Source: Bacillus carboniphilus | GTDB lineage: Bacteria > Bacillota > Bacilli > Bacillales > JAIVKR01 | Length of the DNA: 64,000 bases | Direction of reading: 5' to 3' | Assembly (NCBI RefSeq): GCF_020524035.2 | Contig: NZ_CP129013.1 | Span: forward strand, 62,001-126,000 | Shown: positions 19,558 to 26,900 of the stretch, one piece after another | How positions within the stretch are numbered: the stretch's first letter is position 1 | How the letters are laid out: each line of letters starts with the position of its first letter | Notes under the pieces: model-generated | Databases searched by the model: none | The model's input: the letters and a program-made list of their open reading frames with translations, nothing else | What the model was told of the DNA's origin: nothing | Program-made: the position numbers and the translations under genes

Positions 19558-19926
19558 ATGTGGGAGACGCTTCCAAAATGGTTTTGGGTAATATATTACT
19601 TGTTTTTATTAACAACATTGGGGACAGCTTTTTTTACTCTTGGAATTAGAAAAATAAAAAGCTTGTCGTTTATATTGAGTGGTTTGTCTGTAATTGCTAT
19701 TTTATTCACGTTAATAATTCCAATTATAAGTTTGATAGCTAGTATAGGGAGAAAAGAAGGAATGAATGAATTTGAACATTTAGTAAGTCAATTACAACAA
19801 GGGGCTGCCTGGTCTATTTTTGTAACGATTGGGTACTTGTTTTTATTATTCTGGTGGCTAATATTCTTATTTAACATTATGGGAGGCAATATTTTTGCTC
19901 TAAAGAAAAACAATAAAGTAGGTTGA
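19558..19926 (+). CDS. Small multi-pass membrane protein, unknown
   Basis: This 122-residue protein has four predicted membrane segments (about residues 9-28, 34-60, 84-105 and a C-terminal one to 115) and a short charged loop RKEGMNEFEHLVSQLQQ. AAGGAGG precedes the ATG. I do not recognise the family. It is flanked by non-coding, partly decayed DNA and looks like accessory gene content. Confidence 0.65.
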   Translation: MWETLPKWFWVIYYLFLLTTLGTAFFTLGIRKIKSLSFILSGLSVIAILFTLIIPIISLIASIGRKEGMNEFEHLVSQLQQGAAWSIFVTIGYLFLLFWWLIFLFNIMGGNIFALKKNNKVG

Positions 19927-20286
19927 TCTTTTAAAAATAATTTGGATGACTAACAATGAAAGGAACGTTTTTATACTTCAAATAGAAAGTTCAGCTTAAA
20001 GTTATTTAGGAAAGAGTGATAGAATGAATTGTTATCAAAAATTGTCATAGGTAATTCTTTTTGGACTCCCGTGTTTCTTTTTAATGCTTACATTTATTAC
20101 TGGAGAATGAGGCCGGTTTAACGGGTTACTTAACTTCCAAAAAATATAGAAATCAAGGGGAGGGAAAAATGAAGAAGAAAATCAAATAGAGATAGCTCGC
20201 CACTTATTAAATTTGTAAATATAAACTAATTGTTTAAGCATGTGGTCAAATGAATGAAATCAATTTTTTAGTGAATAGAAAATGTT
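19927..20286 (+). other. Non-coding stretch with decayed small frames
   Basis: About 360 bases without a convincing gene. A TTG at about 20027 opens a 30-codon hydrophobic frame (SFWTPVFLFNAYIYYWRM) that looks like the N-terminus of a lost membrane protein. A strong ribosome site (GGGGAGGG, about 20157) leads only into MKKKIK and a stop. Both look like relics. Confidence 0.4.
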
Positions 20287-20361
20287 AATTAGAGTGAGTG
20301 TAAAGATATCTTTACACTCACTCTAATTTTTTGGTAATATAAAGTGTAAAGATACCTTTAC
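20287..20361 (+). promoter_or_regulatory. 42-bp perfect palindrome and tandem operator of the Xre pair
   Basis: Bases 20287-20328 are a perfect 42-bp palindrome followed by TTTTTT. Its centre is GTAAAGATATCTTTAC (20300-20315). The same 16-mer with one change, GTAAAGATACCTTTAC, recurs at 20346-20361, ending 20 bases before the Xre start. Two matching palindromes before a small repressor gene suggest an autoregulatory operator pair. The first could also fold as a terminator hairpin. Confidence 0.65.
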
Positions 20362-20381
20362 TTTATTTGGAGGTTTAATTA

Positions 20382-20591
20382 ATGGCAGTTGTCAATCATA
20401 TTCGAGAAATCCGTAAAAGAAAGGGTATCTCTCAAATTAAAATGGCTGAGGACTTACAAGTCACTCGTCAAACAATAAATGCAATTGAAAAAAACAAGTA
20501 TAATCCTAGTCTAGAGTTGGCACTGAAAATAATTGCCTATTTCGATATGCCAATTGATGAAATCTTTATTTTGGAGGAGGACGACAAATGA
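20382..20591 (+). CDS. Xre-family helix-turn-helix regulator
   Basis: This 69-residue protein is almost entirely an HTH_3 domain: IREIRKRKGISQIKMAEDL, then VTRQTINAIEKNKYNPSLELALKI, and an acidic tail. GGAGG precedes the ATG. The next gene starts inside its stop codon (ATGA). Small Xre regulators paired with a downstream membrane protein commonly regulate their own operon. The tandem GTAAAGATAYCTTTAC sites just upstream are the likely target. Confidence 0.85.
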   Translation: MAVVNHIREIRKRKGISQIKMAEDLQVTRQTINAIEKNKYNPSLELALKIIAYFDMPIDEIFILEEDDK

Positions 20592-21010
20592 GAGAAGAAA
20601 ACAGAAAAAATATCAGTAAAACTATAGAAAAATGGACACCTTTCTTTATCATAGCTTGTACTTTTTTAGGGTCTATTCTTGGTTCATTTCTTGTTTACTT
20701 TGTTGAAGGATATTTTCCGTATGAAGTAGTTGTAAGTGGTTTAGTAGCAATCACTATTTTGACAGTTATACAAGTGATTAAGCAGCAAAGAAAAAAAGAT
20801 AATTTACCTGAAACAGATGAACGAGTCACCTACAATATATTTCGTTTTTTTGCATTCACTTCACATATGTTTCTTGCTATTTTATTAATTGCTTTAGCCG
20901 TTTTTACGCTAATTGGAAACGAGTCAATATCTATGCTTTATTTATGGATTTTTTTCTTCTCCTATATCTGGATTGCAGGCATTGGTGCTCTAATCATTAA
21001 AAGAAGGTAA
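20588..21010 (+). CDS. Membrane protein paired with Xre regulator
   Basis: This 140-residue protein has four hydrophobic segments (about residues 17-38, 45-62, 88-110 and 116-136). The loop KQQRKKDNLPETDERVTYN resembles the DERV/DER signature seen in DUF2178-like membrane partners of small Xre regulators. It overlaps the regulator by four bases, so the two are translationally coupled. The role is unknown; similar pairs are linked to immunity or stress sensing (inference). Confidence 0.75.
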   Translation: MREENRKNISKTIEKWTPFFIIACTFLGSILGSFLVYFVEGYFPYEVVVSGLVAITILTVIQVIKQQRKKDNLPETDERVTYNIFRFFAFTSHMFLAILLIALAVFTLIGNESISMLYLWIFFFSYIWIAGIGALIIKRR

Positions 21011-21417
21011 TCAAATTTAAATTTACAAATGAGTTCGTTTATACATGGTGTCGTTTTTCCGCTATTAGTCATTGTTTTCTGTACAAAGTTGAGATTTCCT
21101 AACTTTAAACAACCAGTATTTAGCATCAGGAATATTATGTCTTGTAATCGGATTTTTTGATAAGAGTAGGTTCTTCTATGTTGAGATCTTAAAGGGAAGA
21201 TTATAAGTAGTTTAATGAATCGTTGATCAATCATAGCAATTGAGTTTACATGGAATTGATGAAATACTTTAGTCTCATCGCTGAGAAACTATACAATTGT
21301 TCGATTAAATCAAAATAATAAGGTATCTTCAATTGTACTTGAAAATTATCTGTTACATCGGATTTGAAATGGACGGTGTATCGGATATTTTTTCTTCCTC
21401 AATCATTAAGATATTTT
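21011..21417 (+). other. Gene-poor decayed stretch
   Basis: No convincing gene. A short hydrophobic frame starts at about 21028 (MSSFIHGVVFPLLVIVF) and stops after some 43 codons; it may be the N-terminal relic of a membrane protein. The minus strand shows only the ragged end of the GNAT pseudogene. Confidence 0.4.
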
Positions 21418-21967
21418 TTATTTTCTTCCTTGTTTATTTTTTGATAAGTAGTACCCTATGCTGGTATGCTTTGTCTTCCAGTTAATGAAATGTAGTGATA
21501 TCATTCCTACCAATATGCCTTCATAGAAGATTCCTGTGTTAAAACCGTTATTATCAGCGAATTGTTTTAACCATAAGGGAATAATAGTTTCACTGTAATC
21601 ATTTTTAGATTTTATGTTATTAACCATCCAAGCCACTCTTTAATATAGTCTCTATTAGAGGTTGTTCAAAAAGTCCTACGATGGCCTGGATGGCCTAGCA
21701 TCATCGTTTGCCACAGGACATGGCTGTTCTTAGATGATGTTCCGGAATAGTCGGTTAAATAACTTTGTTGGTTTGCTTTTCTGCTCCTCATGTACTAAGT
21801 ACGTACACTGCGAGTGCTCAAAGCTACACCGCCTCGTTCTTCAGAATCCTTTTTTCCCTCCTTTTTGAACACGTACTATTAGCATCAACTAAGGAAAAGA
21901 CTTCCTCGGCGTGATGTGGTTGTAATAACCCGATACTGATTTGCTCATTTACTTTAAATGTGAACAC
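21418..21967 (-). pseudogene. GNAT acetyltransferase broken by a MITE
   Basis: The 5' part reads from GTG 21967 (GAGGAAG ribosome site): MFTFKVNEQISIGLLQPHH, then AEEVFSLVDAN, ending in the 7-bp sequence CTAATAG at 21882-21876. The same 7 bp recurs at 21658-21652. From there the reading continues RDYIKEWLGW, then (after a one-base frameshift) NNIKSKNDYSETI to GYYLSKNKQGRK and a stop at 21418. Removing the insert and one 7-bp copy rejoins the family sequence DANRDYIKEWLGW exactly. The acetyl-CoA-binding C-terminal half is missing, so the gene is dead. Confidence 0.85.
21659..21875 (+). mobile_element. 217-bp MITE with 7-bp target duplication
   Basis: The ends GTTCAAAAAG...CTTTTTGAAC are inverted repeats (11 matching positions). 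CTATTAG flanks both sides (21652-21658 and 21876-21882) as a target-site duplication. Inside is one hairpin module (21697-21743: CATCATC/GATGATG, inner GCCAC.../...TGGC) shared with the long repeats. There is no coding capacity, so it must have moved with a transposase in trans. A remnant with the same left end lies at 10593. Confidence 0.85.
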
Positions 21968-22175
21968 AAAATCTTCCTCCACTCATTTTGATATATACAT
22001 ATTATACTATAAAAAGTAAATAAATCCTGGTATTCTTTAGATAGATAAAATTTTCTGAATAGAGTTTTTAAAATAAGAGACAACTTATTTGAAATTTCTA
22101 GTTCAGCAATTTTCTCGCTTTGTAAAAAGTGATGGTAAGCTAATAAAAGATCAATGAATTTTAGGAGGAGTTAGT

Positions 22176-22460
22176 ATGATATGGTTAGCATTAGGAATTG
22201 TAATAGCAGGATATTTAATTGGGGATGGATTAAAAAATTTCAATAATCCAGACTCAAAAAGTATTTTAGAATCATTAGATGAAAATGATGACCACGAACT
22301 AATCAAAGAGAGTGATGTTCACCATTTTATTGGAATTACTAAAGAAGATGCAAGACATTTGATTTCCGAGCACCCTAGTATTCCACATATTGTAATTAAT
22401 GATAAGGTGTACTATCAAAAAGCCAAACTGCGTGAATGGTTAATGAAAATAGGTGATTGA
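22176..22460 (+). CDS. Membrane-anchored helix-turn-helix (excisionase-like) protein
   Basis: This 94-residue protein has an N-terminal membrane segment (MIWLALGIVIAGYLIG, residues 1-16), an acidic linker and a MerR/excisionase-like winged-helix segment (DVHHFIGITKEDARHL... KVYYQKAKLREWL, residues 47-90). AGGAGG precedes the ATG. A DNA-binding-like fold tethered to the membrane is unusual. It might instead be a protein-interaction version of the fold. Function unknown. Confidence 0.7.
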   Translation: MIWLALGIVIAGYLIGDGLKNFNNPDSKSILESLDENDDHELIKESDVHHFIGITKEDARHLISEHPSIPHIVINDKVYYQKAKLREWLMKIGD

Positions 22461-22726
22461 CAAAATATTGAGACAATAATGTGTTTTTTTACTATTGAGG
22501 GACATGTTAAACAGGCAGTGTTACTCTGTCCGTTTACATTCCAATGATTTCCAATCTGACTTAACTATCAATCTATTGGTTCTTTGACAAACCTAACCTA
22601 CAATATTTGAAGGTAGAATGATAATGGATATGATTACACAATTAGAGAAAGGGAAGTACAAGTAAAAAGGTGTTTGATTATAAAATTTTTAATGACCATC
22701 CTAATCAAGGTTTACAGTCTAAAATA
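22461..22726 (+). other. Intergenic stretch, nothing assigned
   Basis: Together with the toxin leader this is a 331-base gap. No coding frame, repeat or convincing hairpin is visible before the toxin promoter. Confidence 0.5.
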
Positions 22727-22875
22727 TGTTATAATTCTGATCGGCTTTGAGGGTAGTAGTTCATTATCCCCTTGAGAAAGGGGGGGATTATATGGCAATA
22801 TTTGAAACCCTGATGGCTAAAATCGCTTTTGGATCACTCATTGTAGCAATATTGTCTTTTGAAAACAAAAAATAA
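22727..22875 (+). CDS. Holin-like type I toxin with own promoter and leader
   Basis: The peptide is 22792-22875: 27 residues, MAIFETLMAKIAFGSLIVAI followed by LSFENKK. This is the pattern of the small holin-like toxins of Firmicute type I toxin-antitoxin systems (TxpA/BsrG relatives): MxxFETLMLM..FxxLIVAI and a basic end. An extended -10 (TGTTATAAT, 22727-22735) drives it. TATCCCC pairs with GGGGGGATTA, so the ribosome site is held in a hairpin, a known feature of these toxins. It would insert in the cell's own membrane. The antisense RNA should come from the minus strand across the shared terminator. Confidence 0.75.
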
Positions 22876-22916
22876 CCACCCTCAAGCAAGGATCCAAACT
22901 TTAAGTGGTGGTTATT
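22871..22916. terminator. Bidirectional terminator shared by toxin mRNA and antisense RNA
   Basis: AATAACCACC (22871-22880) pairs perfectly with GGTGGTTATT (22907-22916). T-runs follow on both strands (TTTTCT on plus, TTTTTTG on minus). A minus-strand RNA starting near 22950 (weak TATAGT -10) and ending here would overlap the toxin mRNA 3' end, as RatA does txpA. Confidence 0.6.
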
Positions 22917-22920
22917 TTCT

Positions 22921-23200
22921 AATAGACAAAATCAGAACTATAGTCCTTACAGCGTCTATTGTATATTGACTTAAAGGATTTTTGATCGTTAAATAATTCT
23001 CATAATAGAGAGCGAAAATCTTCTATCCATCATGAAATCATTATAAGTTGATCCACATTATTTTCATTTTCCCCTTTCTACATCTCCACATTAATTACTT
23101 TATCAATACAAGGCATTTATCACAATATAATTAGCTTTATTTGCTCTTTTGTTTCAAATCTAACCCATTTAACGATATTTAGTTTTATTTCTATAAAAAT
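22921..23200. other. AT-rich intergenic stretch
   Basis: No gene seen. The first part probably contains the promoter and 5' end of the minus-strand antitoxin RNA. The rest shows nothing definite; no clear terminator for the ETX-like gene was found. Confidence 0.4.
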
Positions 23201-24151
23201 CTATTCTACAGGTACTTCTATAAATTTAGTTGATTTTAATAAGTTTGAGTTATTATCGTTAGTAAATTCTACCTTTACTAAATATTCAGTTCCATATGTT
23301 GCCTGATATTCGCCAGTCCCTTCAAAATGAACGGTCTCTTTTTCATTGTCTAAACTTAAACTATTCGGGAAGGAATAGCCATAGTTAAGGCTATTTTCAA
23401 ACATTTCATAGATATTTTTTATTTTAAGTTCTGTTCCTTTCTTGTCATAAGTCACTTTACCTGAAAAGTCAGCCTCTAACATTAATCGACCATTGGCTTT
23501 AATTGTTTTTAAATAAACACTTACTTTAGCTGTTGTATTGGCAGGTATTGTAATCGATTGTTCAGGTGCAGTATAAGATACAGATGTAGATTCTTTATTC
23601 GTTGATGTTTCACTGAAGGAAATTTCTGTTGTAATGGATGAACTAAATTTAAGAATCTCCGCAGGTTCAAAAGATGCACTGATAGAAGTAGATGTCTTTA
23701 TACCATTCGTGATAGAAGTCGCTAAACTTTCAGTGATGGACTTAGTAAAGGATTGACTGTTCATCGTTTGGCTTGTATTTGTTGAGTTTTCTAAGGTTGC
23801 GTTCCCTATATAGATTGTTTCACCATCACCAATAGTAGGTTCGTCAATTTCTGTTACCAAAACATTTGATACAGTTAATGAGCTGGAATCAAGCCCATTT
23901 ACATCTAATTCTAACCCTATTTTATTCCATGGTGAACTTTGTGATAATGAAAGGCTGGCCGCAGTAATAATTTCGTTATCTAGGTCAACATAGGTTGAAG
24001 TTGAATTATTATCGGTCTTCAGTAAGTTATAGTCCGAACTTAATTTTTTAGGAGATAGTATATTGTTTTGATTACTTTGCTGTTCTTGGTTATTGCAACT
24101 GCATAAAGCCATTAAGATTAAACATGAGATGACTATTTTTCTTTTTTTCAT
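23201..24151 (-). CDS. ETX/MTX2-like pore-forming toxin, lipoprotein
   Basis: This 316-residue secreted protein has a lipoprotein signal, ILMALCSC (lipid Cys about residue 19), and an aerolysin-type beta pore-forming body. The family signature runs from NATLENSTNTSQTMNSQSF through KSITESLATSITNGIKTS and TSISASFEPAEILKFSSS to STSVSYTAPEQSITIPANT and ends in AKVSVYLKTIKANG...DFSG. The alternating Ser/Thr stretch is the expected transmembrane hairpin. Length matches ETX/MTX2 toxins. The start at 24151 has AAGGGAGG; the longer frame lacks one. Lipid anchoring is unusual for a released toxin. No neighbouring toxin genes. Confidence 0.85.
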   Translation of the reverse strand: MKKRKIVISCLILMALCSCNNQEQQSNQNNILSPKKLSSDYNLLKTDNNSTSTYVDLDNEIITAASLSLSQSSPWNKIGLELDVNGLDSSSLTVSNVLVTEIDEPTIGDGETIYIGNATLENSTNTSQTMNSQSFTKSITESLATSITNGIKTSTSISASFEPAEILKFSSSITTEISFSETSTNKESTSVSYTAPEQSITIPANTTAKVSVYLKTIKANGRLMLEADFSGKVTYDKKGTELKIKNIYEMFENSLNYGYSFPNSLSLDNEKETVHFEGTGEYQATYGTEYLVKVEFTNDNNSNLLKSTKFIEVPVE

Positions 24152-24287
24152 GGATGAATGGCCTCCCTTAAGAGGATAAGTTTTATTGAAAAGAAATTGT
24201 TTATTATTCTTTATAAAAGGTTTCAAGATCATCCATGTATATTTTGGGAGTGGTCTTTACATGATTAAGTATAAAGAAGTGCTCAAA

Positions 24288-24330
24288 ACAACAATTCCCC
24301 TCCAGTTGTTCAAGCTAGAGGGGAGGAAGT
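24288..24330 (-). terminator. Probable terminator after czcD
   Basis: CCCCTC and GAGGGG form a stem around a 15-base loop. On the minus strand it is followed by AATTGTTGTTTT. It lies between the czcD stop and the toxin-like gene. The 280-base gap shows nothing else. Confidence 0.5.
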
Positions 24331-24430
24331 GATTAAATGACAATTCTATTCAATACAAAACCGATTGACGATATTATGATATGCTGCTTTAGTTATATTG
24401 TGACGACCATAAAGAAAAATCTACTTTCAC

Positions 24431-25348
24431 CTATTTCTCGTTCTCTCTACATGTGCTGTTCTTTGTATGCGGTATTTCATGTTCTCTTTCAATTTGAATG
24501 GTCACATGGTCAATGTGAAACTGTTCCTTAATCAAGGCTGTTGCTTCTTTTAATATTTGGGAAGAATCTTTTTCTTGATTAATGACAAGGTGACAAGTTA
24601 AAACTGGAAATGATGATGAAATCGACCATATGTGCAAGTCATGAATATCGATAACGCCATCTATTATTCTTAACTGTTGCTTCACTTCTTGATCGTTATA
24701 TTGCTTCGGTTTTCCCTCCATCAAGATATGGAAAGAATCTTTTGTTACACGGACACCGCTAATAAGAACGAGAACAGAAACGATAATACTTGCGATGGGA
24801 TCAGCCGTATACCAGCCAAAGAAGATAATGAACAGTCCTGCGATAATGGCACCTACGGACCCTAATAAATCACTTAAAACATGTAAAAAGGCACTTTTAA
24901 TATTTAAGTTATCATTGTCTCCTCTCATTAAAATGAAGGCGGCTGCAATATTGACGATTAACCCGATTGATGCGATGAACAGCATTTTTCCACTAACCTC
25001 TTGTGGTGTAATAAAGCGCTGAATGGCTTCAAATGAAATATAAACAGCAATTAAAATTAAAGTTAATCCGTTAATAAAAGCGGCAATAATCTCAAAACGT
25101 TTGTATCCATATGTCTTTGTGGATGAATTCTTTCTTTCACCCATCTTTAATGCCACTAGACTTAAACCTAATGCACCGGCATCACTTAACATATGTCCCG
25201 CATCCGATAAAAGGGCTAAACTATTGGTTAACAAACCACCAATGACTTCGATTACCATATAGGTGGATATAAGGATGAAGCTTAGAAACAGTGCGCGTTT
25301 ATTTGCATTATGGTGTGAATGATGTTGATGATCGTGAGAGTGTGCCAT
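24431..25348 (-). CDS. czcD: Cation diffusion facilitator (CzcD-like zinc/cobalt/cadmium efflux)
   Basis: This 305-residue CDF antiporter has a His-rich N-terminus (SHDHQHHSHH) and six membrane helices. The metal-site motifs are LLSDAGHMLSDAGAL (helix II) and HVLSDLLGSVGA (helix V), with a C-terminal cytoplasmic domain (DIHDLHIWSISS). It exports Zn, Co or Cd in exchange for protons or potassium. I placed the start at ATG 25348, nine bases after AAAGGAG; ATG 25357 abuts that ribosome site. A palindrome upstream may bind an ArsR/CzrA repressor. Confidence 0.93.
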   Translation of the reverse strand: MAHSHDHQHHSHHNANKRALFLSFILISTYMVIEVIGGLLTNSLALLSDAGHMLSDAGALGLSLVALKMGERKNSSTKTYGYKRFEIIAAFINGLTLILIAVYISFEAIQRFITPQEVSGKMLFIASIGLIVNIAAAFILMRGDNDNLNIKSAFLHVLSDLLGSVGAIIAGLFIIFFGWYTADPIASIIVSVLVLISGVRVTKDSFHILMEGKPKQYNDQEVKQQLRIIDGVIDIHDLHIWSISSSFPVLTCHLVINQEKDSSQILKEATALIKEQFHIDHVTIQIEREHEIPHTKNSTCRENEK

Positions 25349-25364
25349 AGAGAACATCTCCTTT

Positions 25365-25390
25365 AATATATGATTATATATTCATATATT
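25365..25390. promoter_or_regulatory. Candidate metal-responsive operator of czcD
   Basis: AATATATGA (25365-25373) and TCATATATT (25382-25390) form a perfect inverted repeat with an 8-base centre, about 17 bases before the czcD start. ArsR/SmtB-type repressors bind ATATGA...TCATAT-like sites. No regulator gene is adjacent, so this is inference. Confidence 0.5.
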
Positions 25391-25512
25391 AATACTTATG
25401 TAGTTAAATTTCAAGTAGTAAAAGAAGAAATATCCATAAAAATAGGGTAACCATGAATAATAATGATTACCCTTTCGTTTAAAAATATTTTAGTTGAGGT
25501 TTTATCCAATTA

Positions 25513-25849
25513 TTAGCTAAATGGTCGCTTGCGATCTTCTTAAAAGGTAGGAATGTATAAACTTTGTTCTTTATAAGAAGGTGCTTAGATCGTTGTCTAG
25601 CTCCATCGCCAAGCAACTCGTAAGTTTGTTGACGCACAGGAAGTGTTAGCATCATCGTTGCCCACAGGACGTGTGCGCCTTTAGATGATGTTCCATTTCT
25701 CTATGAGAAGTCAACGTCGTTTCGTGTTTCCTTATCTCATACGGCGGTGAACAGGAGGTTTTAGCATTAACGTTAGTCACAGGACGTGACTGCTCTTAGT
25801 TGACGTTCCTTTTCACCTCCGTCGCTAACGTGCCTATGCGCTTTTCTTA
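25513..25849 (+). repeat. Long structured repeat, copy D, plus an older right-end remnant
   Basis: GGTCGCTTGCGATCTTCTTA (about 25523-25542) is a decayed right end of the same family, followed directly by a second, nearly full copy to 25849. Two modules are present: 25648-25694 (CATCATC/GATGATG) and 25763-25809 (inner AGTCAC/GTGACT; outer CATTAAC/GTTGACG, partly decayed). The right end TTCTTATAA supplies the nrdB stop codon region on the other strand. Confidence 0.8.
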
Positions 25850-26886
25850 TAAATCATCAAATCCATTGTCAGCATGATTAACTTTTGTATACTGGCGGGA
25901 TTTTTGTTCAAAGAAATCAGATTTTCCTAGGTCAACCTCTTCGTATGCCTTGATCCACTTTAATGGATTCGTCCGATACCCTTCAAATGGTCTTTCAAAC
26001 CCTAGTTGATTACTTCTGACATTGGCATAAAACTTAATATAGTCCTCTAGATCCTGTAAATAAAGGCCTTCAACTTCATTTCCTATTATGGTTCGTGCCC
26101 CATTCAATTTCTAGCCTCAGCTGCCTCTTTAAAGGTTTCTATCACAAAGCGATTTAATTCAGGTGTGTCGTATTGGGGATATTGTGCTAGAACTTCCTTA
26201 AATATTTTCACAAACAAATCGACGTGGATTTGTTCATCACGATTAATATAGTTAATCATTGTACTAGATGCCACCATTTTTTGATTTCTAGCTAAGTTAT
26301 AAAAGAAGGCGAACCCTGAATAAAAGAATAACCCTTCTAAGATGACGTCATAAACGATTGATTTTAGTAAGTTTTCTATTGTCGCTTCTTCAGCAAATGC
26401 TTTGTAACCATTTGTGATAAAGTCGTTTCTTTTTTGTAAAGTAGGCTCATGGCGCCAATAATCAAACACTTCATCTTGTGTTTTTTTTGAGACAATGCTC
26501 GATAAGACATAGGAGTAAGAATGATTATGAATGACTTCCTGTTGAGCTAAAATAATCATTAAAGCATTAATACTCGAATCCGTAATATATTCTGCCACGC
26601 GTCCTGCATAATCCGTTTGGATGCTGTCTAATAAAGCGAGCAAACCAATGATTTTTAAAAAGGCGTCTTGTTCTTTCTCTGTTAGCTCATTGAATTGTTT
26701 TATGTCATGAGACATATTGATTTCAAATGGCGTCCAAAAATTAGCCAACATTTTTTTGTATTTTGGATAGGCCCATGAGTAGGCCACATCGTCCCAGTTT
26801 AAAACGTTGGAACACTCTCCATTAATAATGGCTGTTGAACGGTTAGGAGCCTGTTTATCCATGATGGCTCTCGTTATTAATGTCAT
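25847..26886 (-). pseudogene. nrdB: Ribonucleotide reductase beta subunit, frameshifted twice
   Basis: The small subunit carries the di-metal/tyrosyl radical cofactor. From ATG 26886 (GGAGGGG ribosome site) the frame reads MTLITRAIMDKQAPNRSTAI, then QTDYAGRVAEYI, AQQEVIHNHSYSYVL and NRDEQIHVDLF to FKEAAEA, then stops at 26104. A second frame supplies RLEIEWG for about 20 bases, and a third IIGNEVEGLYLQDLEDYIKF to the end. Two single-base insertions (about 26115 and 26098) reconcile all three; the span 3x346+2 fits a normal 345 residues. An essential enzyme with two indels 20 bases apart suggests sequence error. Confidence 0.88.
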
Positions 26887-26900
26887 CGTTTTCCCCTCCA

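Noticed and set aside
24337-24531. Plus-strand 64-codon frame overlapping the czcD end
   Set aside because: Overlaps the czcD C-terminus antisense, has no recognisable protein features and probably arises by chance.
26086-26120. Programmed frameshifting or an intron in nrdB
   Set aside because: Two separate one-base insertions without a slippery sequence or intron-like structure; indel error or mutation is simpler.
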